From: Candidatus Bathyarchaeota archaeon
GTDB lineage: Archaea > Thermoproteota > Bathyarchaeia > Bathyarchaeales > UBA233
Length of the DNA: 53,925 bases
Direction of reading: 5' to 3'
NCBI GenBank assembly: GCA_025057795.1
Contig: JANXEP010000024.1
Span: 1 to 53,925 of the forward strand
The notes under the pieces were generated by a model. It made no database searches and had not been told where the DNA came from. It saw nothing but the letters and a program-made list of their open reading frames with translations. Positions 44,897 through 53,261 of this stretch are shown here, one piece after another (position 1 is the first letter of the stretch; each line of letters opens with the position of its first letter). The translations under genes were made by a program, and so were the position numbers.

Positions 44897-45757
44897 TCAC
44901 ACTACTGCTGAGGAATGAGTCGATGGGGTTTTACGCACCAGCACAATGGGCTTGTGTTTTACCTTTTCAAGCATCTCCCAACTCACACCAGTTAAATTCA
45001 CTTTGAAGGTTTCAGCCATGTCCCAAATGGTTCTGCCTGCTCCGAAGCCCCTTACACGGTTTGCGAAATCTGCGATGGTTAATGCCTCTTCGACTGTGAG
45101 TTTGCATCCTGCAACCGCTATGGGTGTTGCCCGCTTTTTCAGCTTAAACATTCTTCCAACAACATATGTTAGAATGCCGCCGAAGGAGTGTATTCCCTTA
45201 ATTGGTTTAGGACGGGGGGTAAAGTGGAAGCCTTTGAAGGAAAAAGTCTTATCTGTGTCAACTATTAGAACAGTAACTTTTACGCCTAACTCGGACAGGA
45301 TTTTTCTTTGAATTTTTCTTGCTATGATGTCGGCGTTCTTTAACGGCAAACTCACATAGGAATGGGGCAAATTGCTTCCGTCAACGCCTCCCTCAGAGCT
45401 AAACATTAAAGCCTGCAACAAACCCGCATGTTGCAAGGCAACTTGCTTATGACGGCTGCCCATTTCAAAAGGGTATCGTCGAAGTCTAAGAATGGTCTCT
45501 CTCCGTAGATGGCATAATGGGCCGAGAAGGTAGCCCCAGACTATCGGCATCCACCATTTTGCAATTATTTTCGCGCTTAAACTCGGCTTTATGAGACTCT
45601 CATCAACAATATTATTAAGAGCTGTTGAAACAGCTTTTTCTGAAATAACCACGAAGTCTCCATCAGAAACTTCACCCTTTAAATTTGTGATTATTTCCTT
45701 TTCATAATCTTCACCTGGACGCCAATACTTAGTTGTAAATGCCTTATACTTGGGCAT
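44897..45757 (-). CDS. CofE-like (F420-0:gamma-glutamyl ligase family) protein
   Basis: A 286-residue divergent member of the CofE family. DGDFVVISEKAVSTAL near the N-terminus, SSEGGVDGSNLPHSYVSLPL and VTVLIVDTDKTFSFKG correspond to the family's GDxVVIaqK, aGVD-SNv and DT regions, but the middle (IAKWWMPIVWGYLLGPLCHLRRE) is unusual. The true CofE adds glutamates to the F420 tail; a different amide ligase role is possible for this branch. It follows ThyX on the same strand, 29 bases away. Confidence 0.75.
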   Translation of the reverse strand: MPKYKAFTTKYWRPGEDYEKEIITNLKGEVSDGDFVVISEKAVSTALNNIVDESLIKPSLSAKIIAKWWMPIVWGYLLGPLCHLRRETILRLRRYPFEMGSRHKQVALQHAGLLQALMFSSEGGVDGSNLPHSYVSLPLKNADIIARKIQRKILSELGVKVTVLIVDTDKTFSFKGFHFTPRPKPIKGIHSFGGILTYVVGRMFKLKKRATPIAVAGCKLTVEEALTIADFANRVRGFGAGRTIWDMAETFKVNLTGVSWEMLEKVKHKPIVLVRKTPSTHSSAVV

Positions 45758-45786
45758 TCAAATCGCTTTCATAGAGGATTTGAGGT

Positions 45787-46485
45787 TTATAGGTTCTTGA
45801 ACCATTTCTTTATTTCTTCAATGCTACATTCTGGAGGTTTCAGTTTTCCTTCAGGACAGTAGCCAAGTTTTACGCAGTTGGGTCCAGCGTTTTCAAAGAT
45901 TGAAGGCGCCACTTTCTTCACTTGCTTAAGCATTTCTATTGCAACTTCCCTTAGCTCCCACTGGGTTCGCGCACAACATCTTAAATTGAAGAAATGGTGA
46001 AGCTCCCTAGCGTTCATTGTTACAATTATGTTTGTTTTCGCTGCGTTGGGAAGAATGTAACGTGCGTCTTCTTTCGGAATCCCCTTTTCCAACAGTTTCT
46101 GATAAGTTTTTGAGATGACCCCCAATGTCTCATCGAATACTTTTTTGGCCTCTTGATTATCGGCTATACTTGGCGGAGTCACGTAACTTTGTAGGGTGTC
46201 GTAAGTCACGTAGCGTTGGCTTTGCTGAGTATATGAGGCTATGCGGTGTCTCACAAGCTGGTGTGTCAAGGCTCTTGAAACTTCTTCAATGCTAAAGGTG
46301 AAGTTTGCATGTTCTATAACTGATACATGCCCATAGCCCAAAATTCGCCGAAGTGTTTTCCGAGCTTTTTCCAAGTTCAAGTTTTCAAAAATTTTAGATG
46401 TGCCTTCGCTTCCGGGTGAAGTTAAGGCTGCTGCCGCGCATACAATTTCTGGGTCAGGAGTGTAGCGGAGAAGCTTAACCTTCAA
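45787..46485 (-). CDS. thyX: Flavin-dependent thymidylate synthase ThyX
   Basis: A 232-residue ThyX with the signature RHRIASYTQQSQRY (79-92), the family's RHRxxSxNxxSxR-type motif, plus CARTQWELREVA near the C-terminus for nucleotide binding. It makes dTMP from dUMP using methylene-tetrahydrofolate (or an archaeal pterin), FAD and NADPH. The CofE-like gene is directly downstream. Confidence 0.95.
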   Translation of the reverse strand: MKVKLLRYTPDPEIVCAAAALTSPGSEGTSKIFENLNLEKARKTLRRILGYGHVSVIEHANFTFSIEEVSRALTHQLVRHRIASYTQQSQRYVTYDTLQSYVTPPSIADNQEAKKVFDETLGVISKTYQKLLEKGIPKEDARYILPNAAKTNIIVTMNARELHHFFNLRCCARTQWELREVAIEMLKQVKKVAPSIFENAGPNCVKLGYCPEGKLKPPECSIEEIKKWFKNL

Positions 46486-46559
46486 TTTTCAGCCCTCCCC
46501 TTCACTTTACCATGAAAGCAATAAATCTGTTTCGCATAGAATGTTCATAAGGGGTTCGT

Positions 46560-47198
46560 TTGGCAAGGTTGAAAAAGGCTATCAACTATATACACGAATT
46601 GTGTTCAAGCAGGGAGGAGTCGCGGCGGATCCTAGGAAACCTTTTACAGTCGAAGTATAATGTGTGGACTAAAACCCTTGCTTTAAGCGACTTCTTAGAC
46701 TTCAACAGAACCATAATGGAAAATAAAAATAAATTAGGTGCGGCTCAATTTTTTGGAAAGTTTCGTGCCTACGCCTTTGAAGAGTATGTTTACCGCTTGC
46801 TTAGGGAAAAAGTCTGCATTAATAAGCCGTTAAAGCTTTTTTGGGGAGAGAAATGTCTTGTTTGGCAGAGAGATGGAAAAAAGTACGCTTTAGAATTTGA
46901 CCTCTCTATTGGAGAGAAAATCGACAAAGATGTTAATCCCATTATCGTTTTCGACGCTAAGGTGGAGCTTGACTCTGCTAGGTTAAAAACAGCACTAGCC
47001 TCTTTTGTAACGCTTAAAAATTGGAAAAATGATGCTAAATGCGTCCTCGTTTACCTTGTTAAAGAGGTTGAAGACACCCTTTTATGGCTTGCGAAAAACT
47101 GGGCGGATGGAATCTATCGATTCAGCCTCGAAAACAACGAAACCGACGCTTTTATCGACTACGTTGTTAAATGCCTTCGAGCCTATATACAGGTGTAG
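46560..47198 (+). CDS. Possible PD-(D/E)XK nuclease-fold protein
   Basis: A 212-residue protein. Its centre matches the nuclease-fold pattern: AFEEYVYRLL helix (E74/E75), LEFDLSIG with D114, and IIVFDAKVELD with D132 and K134, then a helix-strand-helix end. The N-terminal 60 residues are helical. TTG start with AAGGGG a few bases upstream. Its stop overlaps that of HtpX by 16 bases (convergent). Could be a Holliday-junction resolvase-like or restriction-like nuclease; no methyltransferase is adjacent. Confidence 0.6.
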   Translation: MARLKKAINYIHELCSSREESRRILGNLLQSKYNVWTKTLALSDFLDFNRTIMENKNKLGAAQFFGKFRAYAFEEYVYRLLREKVCINKPLKLFWGEKCLVWQRDGKKYALEFDLSIGEKIDKDVNPIIVFDAKVELDSARLKTALASFVTLKNWKNDAKCVLVYLVKEVEDTLLWLAKNWADGIYRFSLENNETDAFIDYVVKCLRAYIQV

Positions 47199-48217
47199 AT
47201 TCTGTCAGCCGTGTACCTCCCACTTTCCATTTCCCGCTCTATCTCACGCAACAGCAATATACGCCTAAACGTTGGCGGGTGGGTGGAGAACCATGTGTTG
47301 ATTTTCGCCCATGTAGATTTCGCCTCCCTCTCCATGGCCATTGCAAGCTCCTTTTCGTCCAAGACACCGTCCCTGTCCAGGTCATATTCCCCTTTCTTAG
47401 CCATTATATGGGATATTTCCAGCTTAGCCATGGCTGGGTCTTCGATATAAAATGCCCTTGCCCCAGATGGGGGTTGGGGCGAAAGCGACAACCCATAAGT
47501 AATTTTCGCCAATGCGCTTTGTAAGCTTCTAGGAGAACCTGTCAAGTACGCTGAATATGCGTCCGCGTAGTGCTCCCTAAGTCTGCTGAGTCCCATCACA
47601 AATAGAAGCGAAATGATATAGACTAAGTATGAGATTATCGCTATAATGAAAAATGTTGCCTTGATGCTGCCTTCCTCTTTCTTCTTCGAAGATGGAGCCC
47701 ATCTTCCAGCTTCCCATGTTCCCCGTGCAATCAAGTAGGCGAGTAAGGGTAATGCTGAAAGCACTGTCATAACTACATAGTCTTTATGTTTTATGTGGCC
47801 TAACTCATGGCCTATTACGCCTATAACCTCTTCTTTGTTTAGATTTAAGAGCAGTCCTTCGTGGACCGCCAAGGTGGCGTTTTTTGCCGTTCTGCCGAAA
47901 ACGAAAGCATTAGGCGTTTTGTCGGGCACTATAGCCAGTTTTGGCATCGGTATGCCAGCTTTATCTGCCAACTCTTTCGCGGTGCTTTCAAGCCAAGGGT
48001 TTTCTCCCCTTTCTAAGTAACGCAGCCTAGTGGAGCTTCTAACTATAGCCGGTCCAATAAGGTATTGGACAAGCATGAAGATTATTGTGCCTATTAAGGC
48101 GTAAATGGGGCTTAGTTGAAGGATAAGCATGATTGCTGAAAGGAAAAAGGCGAATATGAAGACGACTAGATATATGGAAGTGGCCATTGCAAGCTTTAGC
48201 TCAGCTAACCTTCCCAA
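47183..48217 (-). CDS. htpX: HtpX-like zinc metalloprotease with EF-hand loop
   Basis: A 344-residue M48 membrane protease. Helices at about 10-35, 38-58, 148-165 and 187-208. The zinc site is GHELGHIKH (H137, E138, H141) plus E215 in SRLREHYADA. It degrades damaged membrane proteins. Unusually, residues 279-290 (DLDRDGVLDEKE) form a textbook EF-hand calcium loop, with D at 1, 3, 5, G at 6, D at 9 and E at 12; it lies in the C-terminal cytosolic part before the THPP motif. Calcium control of the protease is a testable inference. Confidence 0.9.
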   Translation of the reverse strand: MGRLAELKLAMATSIYLVVFIFAFFLSAIMLILQLSPIYALIGTIIFMLVQYLIGPAIVRSSTRLRYLERGENPWLESTAKELADKAGIPMPKLAIVPDKTPNAFVFGRTAKNATLAVHEGLLLNLNKEEVIGVIGHELGHIKHKDYVVMTVLSALPLLAYLIARGTWEAGRWAPSSKKKEEGSIKATFFIIAIISYLVYIISLLFVMGLSRLREHYADAYSAYLTGSPRSLQSALAKITYGLSLSPQPPSGARAFYIEDPAMAKLEISHIMAKKGEYDLDRDGVLDEKELAMAMEREAKSTWAKINTWFSTHPPTFRRILLLREIEREMESGRYTADRIYTCI

Positions 48218-48276
48218 AGGTTCACCGGTAGTTTACAACATGCCGAAAGGAATTATGAAAAATTAAAGTTTTCCCC

Positions 48277-50406
48277 TTATTTCGCGTATTTCTTTGGATT
48301 TTTCTTAAACTCTTCCTCGCAAGCCTTTGAGCAGAAGTAAAACATGCGGCCTTCATGCTCAATTTTGCTGTAGGCTGCATCGGGGTCTATTTTCATTCCA
48401 CAAACTGGATCCTTAACCAGACGCTTTTTCTCCACTTTTTTCACCCCCTCAAGCTCATATTTCCGTAAAGTTTGGCTGTTAAGGGCAACTATAACTGTGC
48501 TTAGAGACATTATTATGGCGCCGACGGCTGGCGGCAAATTTACACCGAGTCCTGACAAGATTCCCGCGGCCAAGGGAATTGTTACGATGTTGTAGCCTGC
48601 CGCCCACCACAGGTTTTGAGCCATTTTCGAGTATGTTTTGCTAGAGATATCAATAACTTTCACCACATCTCGGGGGTCATTTCTAACTAGTATTATGTCT
48701 GCGCTTTCTATGGCTATGTCTGTTCCAGCGCCTATTGCTATGCCCACGTCCGCGGTGACAAGCGCTGGCGCATCGTTTACGCCGTCTCCAACCATGGCAA
48801 CTTTATGGCCCTCTTCCCTTAGAAGCTTGACTTTCTCAGCTTTCTGGTCTGGCAAAACCCTTGCAAAAAATTGGTCTATTTCTAATTCTTTGGCAACCCA
48901 ACGGGCAACTTCTTCCGAATCCCCGGTAAGCATGTAAACCTTCAAACCTTTATCCTTCAATTTTTTAACCGCTTCGTAGGATTCTGCTCTTATTATGTCA
49001 GCCAAGGCGAATGCGCCAGCGAGTTTTCCGTCAACAACCGTGTAAACGATGGTTTTGCCTTGTTCCTGCATTTCCGCTATTTTTTGATTTTTTGCTTCAA
49101 TTTTTAGCTCTTCTAAAAGGTTTATGCCGCCAACATAAACTTCTCGTTTTCCAACTTTTCCATATGCGCCCTTGCCCGGTAAAGCCTTAAACTCATCGGT
49201 TTTGGGAATTTTTACGCCCTTATTTTTCGCGTAGTCTACTATCGCCCTTGCTATAATGTGCTCCGAATTGATTTCAACGGCAGCCGTCAACCGTAAAAGC
49301 TCATTCTGGGAGATGAAAGCAACAATATCACTTACGCCAAAATTTCCAACAGTTAAAGTGCCTGTTTTATCGAAAACGACGGCGCTCACATCTTTAACCA
49401 TTTCGAAGGCGCGTCTATCCCTTATGAGGATGCCGCTTTTCGCGGTTATGGATGTTGAAAGGGCCACAACTAAAGGTATTGCCAACCCAAGGGCGTGGGG
49501 ACATGCAATCACGAGAACTGTCACAGACCTTTCAAGGGCAATGTCGGAACCAGCTATAAAAAACCATGCTGTGAAGGCTAATATTCCAGTTACGAGGGCT
49601 GCATAAAACAGAAGAGCAGCAGCCTTATTTGCCAAATCTTGCGTCCGCGACTTGCTTTCTTGAGCTTGCCTAACAAGCTTTATGACCTGCGCCAAGTAGG
49701 TTTCTTCACCTGTCTTTTCCACATGCACTTTGAGAACACCTTCACCATTAATAGCGCCGCCTACCACTTTGTCATTCAACTTTTTATGGATGGGTTTTGA
49801 CTCGCCTGTTAGCAAGGCCTCGTTAACGAAGGATTCGCCTTCAACAACAATGCCGTCTGACGGAATTTTCTCACCTGGGCGAACTAAAACAATGTCACCC
49901 TTGCTTAGTTGGGAAACGGGGACTTCCACTATCTTGCCGTCTTTAACAAGGTGGGCTGTTGTGGGCATTATTCTGACGAGTTCTTCTAAGGCCATGGAAG
50001 CGCCTAGAACGCTTTTGGCCTCTATCCAGTGCCCCAAAAGCATAACATCAATTAGGGTTGCAAGCTCCCAGAAGAAGTCCTTTCCACTTATTATGAACAC
50101 TGTTCCCAAAGAGTAGAACATGGCCACGGATATTGCGGTGCCAATAAGTGTCATCATTCCAGGTTGTTTGGCTTTAATTTCTTGATGTAATCCTTTTATA
50201 AAGGGCCATCCGCCGTAGAGGTAAACAACGACGGACAAAAGGGATAGAACTTGTTTCTGGTAGGGAATCTGGATCCACTCAAGGCCAAACCACATCTGAA
50301 TCATTTCAGAAAGGAGCAGAATTGGAATGGTGAGCGCAAGGGAAACACAGAATTTTCGCTTAAAATCTTCGACATGATGAGCATGGTGATGGACATGAGC
50401 ACACAA
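48277..50406 (-). CDS. copB: CopB-type copper/silver P-type ATPase with C-terminal YHS domain
   Basis: A 709-residue P1B-type ATPase. A His-rich N-terminus (CAHVHHHAHH) precedes the membrane helices. TGES (200-203) is the actuator site, CPH (302-304) the metal-binding motif of the CopB class, DKTGT with D346 is phosphorylated, and GDGVNDAP closes the nucleotide domain. Residues 665-709 are a YHS metal domain (DPVCGMKI ... FYFCSKACEEEF). The family exports Cu or Ag. The start is TTG at 50406, since no ATG precedes the helices in frame. It follows the Lrp gene by 19 bases on the same strand. Confidence 0.92.
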   Translation of the reverse strand: MCAHVHHHAHHVEDFKRKFCVSLALTIPILLLSEMIQMWFGLEWIQIPYQKQVLSLLSVVVYLYGGWPFIKGLHQEIKAKQPGMMTLIGTAISVAMFYSLGTVFIISGKDFFWELATLIDVMLLGHWIEAKSVLGASMALEELVRIMPTTAHLVKDGKIVEVPVSQLSKGDIVLVRPGEKIPSDGIVVEGESFVNEALLTGESKPIHKKLNDKVVGGAINGEGVLKVHVEKTGEETYLAQVIKLVRQAQESKSRTQDLANKAAALLFYAALVTGILAFTAWFFIAGSDIALERSVTVLVIACPHALGLAIPLVVALSTSITAKSGILIRDRRAFEMVKDVSAVVFDKTGTLTVGNFGVSDIVAFISQNELLRLTAAVEINSEHIIARAIVDYAKNKGVKIPKTDEFKALPGKGAYGKVGKREVYVGGINLLEELKIEAKNQKIAEMQEQGKTIVYTVVDGKLAGAFALADIIRAESYEAVKKLKDKGLKVYMLTGDSEEVARWVAKELEIDQFFARVLPDQKAEKVKLLREEGHKVAMVGDGVNDAPALVTADVGIAIGAGTDIAIESADIILVRNDPRDVVKVIDISSKTYSKMAQNLWWAAGYNIVTIPLAAGILSGLGVNLPPAVGAIIMSLSTVIVALNSQTLRKYELEGVKKVEKKRLVKDPVCGMKIDPDAAYSKIEHEGRMFYFCSKACEEEFKKNPKKYAK

Positions 50407-50425
50407 TATTATAACACCTTGCCAG

Positions 50426-50854
50426 CTAACCTTTTAGCATCTCTAAAACTATTGCTGGGCAAATCTTCTTAACCCCCTCTATCGTTCCTATCTTCTCAGA
50501 GATTATTTTCGTTAATTCCCTTCCATCCTTAGTCCATATTTCCGTCATTATCATATGATCGCCTGTCGATGTTGCCACGTACTTTGCCTCAGGGATTTCG
50601 CAAAGTTTCTGGGAAGCTTCCAAAAGCTTAGAGGGATCAACGTCCACACCCACTATTGCAACAGTGTTTAAGCCTATCTTAGAGGGTTCAATAATAACTG
50701 TGAACTTCTTTATAACGCCTTCACGTTTCAGTTTTTCCACCCTTTTTCTAACCGTGGATTCGCTTATTTTTAGTTGGCGGGCAATTTCGGTGAAAGGCAT
50801 GCTTGCGTCTTCCTGAAGAAACTTTAGTATTGCCAAATCAGTTTTGTCAACCAT
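50426..50854 (-). CDS. Lrp/AsnC-family transcription regulator
   Basis: A 142-residue Lrp/AsnC protein with the N-terminal helix-turn-helix (LAILKFLQEDASMPFTEIARQL then SESTVRKRVEKLKREGVIK) and a C-terminal RAM/alpha-beta domain for effector binding and oligomer assembly. It is directly upstream of the CopB-type ATPase on the same strand and divergent from rubrerythrin, so it is a candidate regulator of metal or oxidative-stress genes on both sides. Palindromes lie in the divergent gap. Confidence 0.93.
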   Translation of the reverse strand: MVDKTDLAILKFLQEDASMPFTEIARQLKISESTVRKRVEKLKREGVIKKFTVIIEPSKIGLNTVAIVGVDVDPSKLLEASQKLCEIPEAKYVATSTGDHMIMTEIWTKDGRELTKIISEKIGTIEGVKKICPAIVLEMLKG

Positions 50855-50869
50855 TTTATTTTCATCTCG

Positions 50870-50882
50870 TCTGATTTTCAGA
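50870..50882. promoter_or_regulatory. 13-base palindrome near the Lrp start
   Basis: TCTGATTTTCAGA is an inverted repeat (TCTGA, 3 bases, TCAGA) 15 bases upstream of the Lrp ATG. Lrp/AsnC proteins often bind palindromes of about 13-15 bases, so autoregulation is plausible. Confidence 0.4.
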
Positions 50883-50900
50883 TTTATCGGTTAGTTTTTA

Positions 50901-50934
50901 TCCGAATATCGTACACAATCCTTTTAAATTCGGA
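50901..50934. promoter_or_regulatory. Inverted repeat around the rubrerythrin TATA box
   Basis: TCCGAAT (50901-50907) and ATTCGGA (50928-50934) are exact reverse complements separated by 20 bases, enclosing or touching a TATA-like CTTTTAAATT (50921-50930). Rubrerythrin follows with an AAAGGAGGA ribosome site (about 50960-50968). A repressor bound here would block the promoter. Confidence 0.5.
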
Positions 50935-50976
50935 CAAACTAATAAGCTTATTGCAGATAAAAGGAGGATTTGATGT

Positions 50977-51480
50977 ATGAGGAAAATGACGGAGGAAAAT
51001 TTAAAAAGCGCATTTGCAGGCGAAAGCCAAGCGCATATGCGCTACTTAATTTTCGCAGAAAAAGCCGAGGAGGAAGGTTTTCCAAACATTGCGAGGCTTT
51101 TTAGGGCGATAGCCTACGCTGAACAAGTTCACGCCACTAACCACTATAATGCTTTGGGAATGATCCGCGGTTCCGCCGAAAACCTGCAAGTAGCCATAGA
51201 CGGCGAAAATCACGAGGTGGAAGAAATGTATCCGGCTTACGGCGCCGTCGCCAAACTCCAAGAGGAAAAGGGAGCCCTAAGGGTCATGGAATGGGCTCTT
51301 CAAGCAGAAAAAATTCATTCGGGCATGTACCAGAAGGCAAAACAAGCCGCGGAGAACGGCAAGGACATAAAACTTGGCTCGGTTTACATATGCAAAGTGT
51401 GCGGCTATACCGTGGAAGGCCAAGAGCCAGACAGATGTCCCGTTTGTGGAGCACCAAAGGGGAAGTTCCAAAAATTCTAA
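50977..51480 (+). CDS. rbr: Rubrerythrin
   Basis: A 167-residue peroxide-reducing di-iron protein. The ferritin-like domain (1-130) supplies Glu/His ligands (EENLKSAFAGESQAHMRY, EEMYPAY, ALQAEKIHSGMY), and the C-terminal rubredoxin domain has CX2C...CX2C (YICKVCGY ... DRCPVCGAP). It reduces H2O2 to water in anaerobes, with electrons from rubredoxin, encoded two genes downstream. Strong ribosome site AAAGGAGGA. Confidence 0.96.
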   Translation: MRKMTEENLKSAFAGESQAHMRYLIFAEKAEEEGFPNIARLFRAIAYAEQVHATNHYNALGMIRGSAENLQVAIDGENHEVEEMYPAYGAVAKLQEEKGALRVMEWALQAEKIHSGMYQKAKQAAENGKDIKLGSVYICKVCGYTVEGQEPDRCPVCGAPKGKFQKF

Positions 51481-51529
51481 AAGAGTCATTTGACAATTAT
51501 TACATGTTTAATTTATGGGAGAAAGGAGT

Positions 51530-51946
51530 ATGGCGCAAAAACTTCGTTCTTGGGCAAAGCTGGTAAAAGGTTTTAAGATAATTATTGACAACGGCCGATT
51601 TCACAGCGTTTGTGTTGACTTGCCGCCGGAGCTTGGAACGGATAAGGGGCCTACAGCCCTAGAATTATGCGTTATGAGTTATGCTGGATGCTTCGCTACA
51701 ATATTTGCTTTAATGGCTAAGAAAACGAGAGTCGCTTTGAAAGATTTAGAAGTCGACCTTGAAGCCGTAAAATCTGATGAAGTGGGAACCATAACCGAAG
51801 CAAGCTTTAACATAACTGTCAAAACCGACGCCTCCGAGGAGGCTGTTCAGAGGGTCTTCAAGCTGACAGTTGAAAACTGCCCTGTTGGGAAACTCTTTGA
51901 AAGAGCCAACGTGAAAATAACCTACAACCTCAAAACGGAACATTAG
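51530..51946 (+). CDS. OsmC/Ohr-family peroxiredoxin-like protein
   Basis: A 138-residue OsmC-fold protein that reduces organic or other hydroperoxides. The two redox cysteines are visible, in SYAGCFA and VENCPVG. I choose ATG at 51530 because AAAGGAG is directly upstream; an ATG at 51515 would add five residues. It sits between rubrerythrin and rubredoxin genes. Confidence 0.88.
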   Translation: MAQKLRSWAKLVKGFKIIIDNGRFHSVCVDLPPELGTDKGPTALELCVMSYAGCFATIFALMAKKTRVALKDLEVDLEAVKSDEVGTITEASFNITVKTDASEEAVQRVFKLTVENCPVGKLFERANVKITYNLKTEH

Positions 51947-51961
51947 GAAGGTGATTTTAAT

Positions 51962-52123
51962 TTGGATAAGTGGGAGTGTGAAGTATGCGGCTATATTTAT
52001 GATCCAGAAGTTGGAGACCCAGATCATGGCATAGTTCCTGGAACACCCTTTGAAGCCTTGCCAGACGATTGGGTGTGCCCCATATGCGGGGTCTCAAAGG
52101 ACATGTTCAAATTGAAAAAATAA
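51962..52123 (+). CDS. Rubredoxin
   Basis: A 53-residue rubredoxin. It begins with TTG at 51962, eight bases after GGAAGGTGA. The Fe(Cys)4 site is complete: CEVCGY near the start and [11 protein letters not shown] near the end, with the usual [11 protein letters not shown] and PDDWVCP loop segments. It donates electrons to rubrerythrin or to a superoxide reductase-type partner and lies inside the oxidative-stress operon. Confidence 0.95.
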   Translation: MDKWECEVCGYIYDPEVGDPDHGIVPGTPFEALPDDWVCPICGVSKDMFKLKK

Positions 52124-52142
52124 GGAATAGTTGGTGAGCCTC

Positions 52143-52757
52143 ATGGAGCCTTCTAAATTTTATGTTTTGCCGCAGCTGTCCTATGGCTATGGTGATTTAG
52201 CGCCATATATGTCTGAAGAACAGCTGCGCATACACCACAGCATACATCATCAGGCTTATGTGAACGGCGCAAACGCTATACTTAAAAGGCTGGATAGCGC
52301 CCGTAAAGAAAATGCCGACGTAGACGTCAAGTCTGCCTTAAAAGAGCTTTCATGGAACATAGGAGGGCACCTCTTACACTCATTTTTCTGGAAAAATCTT
52401 GCGCCTCCAAGCAAAGGCGGCGGGAAACCAGGTGGAAGGTTGGCTGCCCTCTGCGAGAAGGAGTTTGGAAGCTTCGAAAGATTCAGGAAAGAATTTACGC
52501 AAGCGGCGGTCAGCGTGGAGGGTTCTGGCTGGGCAGCCTTAACAGTGTGCAAGCAAACTAGTCGCCCAATGATAATGCAGATTGAGAAACATAATACCAA
52601 CGTGTATCCAGCTTTTCCAATATTGATGGTTTTAGATGTGTTCGAACACGCCTACTACATAGACTACAAAAACAAAAGGGGCGACTTTGTGGAAGCTTTC
52701 TGGAACATTGTTAACTGGGACGAAGTAAGCAAAAGGCTTGAAGAAGCACTAAAATAG
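52143..52757 (+). CDS. sod: Superoxide dismutase (Fe/Mn family)
   Basis: A 204-residue Fe/Mn SOD. Metal ligands are the His of [10 protein letters not shown], the His of [10 protein letters not shown], and Asp and His of [14 protein letters not shown]. The ATG at 52143 follows GGTGAG; a TTG at 52131 is less likely. Within an otherwise anaerobic-looking operon it converts superoxide to peroxide for rubrerythrin to remove. Metal choice cannot be read with certainty. Confidence 0.95.
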   Translation: MEPSKFYVLPQLSYGYGDLAPYMSEEQLRIHHSIHHQAYVNGANAILKRLDSARKENADVDVKSALKELSWNIGGHLLHSFFWKNLAPPSKGGGKPGGRLAALCEKEFGSFERFRKEFTQAAVSVEGSGWAALTVCKQTSRPMIMQIEKHNTNVYPAFPILMVLDVFEHAYYIDYKNKRGDFVEAFWNIVNWDEVSKRLEEALK

Positions 52758-52772
52758 CGTGGAGCGGATCCT

Positions 52773-53213
52773 ATGCCTAAGGTCTTAATCCTGTACTATA
52801 GCAGAACGGGAAACACTGAGAAAATGGCAAAAGCGGTGGCGGAAGGCGTAAAATCCCTTCAAAACACTGAAGTCGAATTAACCTATAGAGCGACACCAGA
52901 AATGTTAGCTGGTTTTGACGCCATAGCCATTGGAATGCCCACATACCATCACGATATGACCACTGACGTGAAAAAACTCTTTGAAGAAGCAGCTGTTAAA
53001 AACGTTAACTTGAAGGGTAAGGTTGGTGCCGCCTTCGGATCCTACGGCTGGAGCGGTGAAGCCCCAAAAATGGTTCTGGAAATAATGAAGAACAAGTTTG
53101 AAATGAACGTTATAGAGCCGCCCCTATTAATAAAATATACGCCGGATCAAGCTGGCTTAGAAAAATGCAGAGAGTTGGGGAGAAAAATCGCTGGAAAAAT
53201 TGCCAAGCCTTAA
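52773..53213 (+). CDS. Flavodoxin-domain protein
   Basis: A 146-residue stand-alone flavodoxin with the FMN phosphate loop SRTGNTEKMA near the N-terminus, GMPTYHHDM and FGSYGWSGEAP as the other flavin loops. It resembles the flavodoxin half of FprA flavodiiron proteins, without the metallo-beta-lactamase half. It likely carries electrons in the neighbouring oxygen-defence system. Confidence 0.9.
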   Translation: MPKVLILYYSRTGNTEKMAKAVAEGVKSLQNTEVELTYRATPEMLAGFDAIAIGMPTYHHDMTTDVKKLFEEAAVKNVNLKGKVGAAFGSYGWSGEAPKMVLEIMKNKFEMNVIEPPLLIKYTPDQAGLEKCRELGRKIAGKIAKP

Positions 53214-53261
53214 ATCCCACATTTCTCTATACTTTTGTTTTATGTAAAATTTGGTGAGCAG

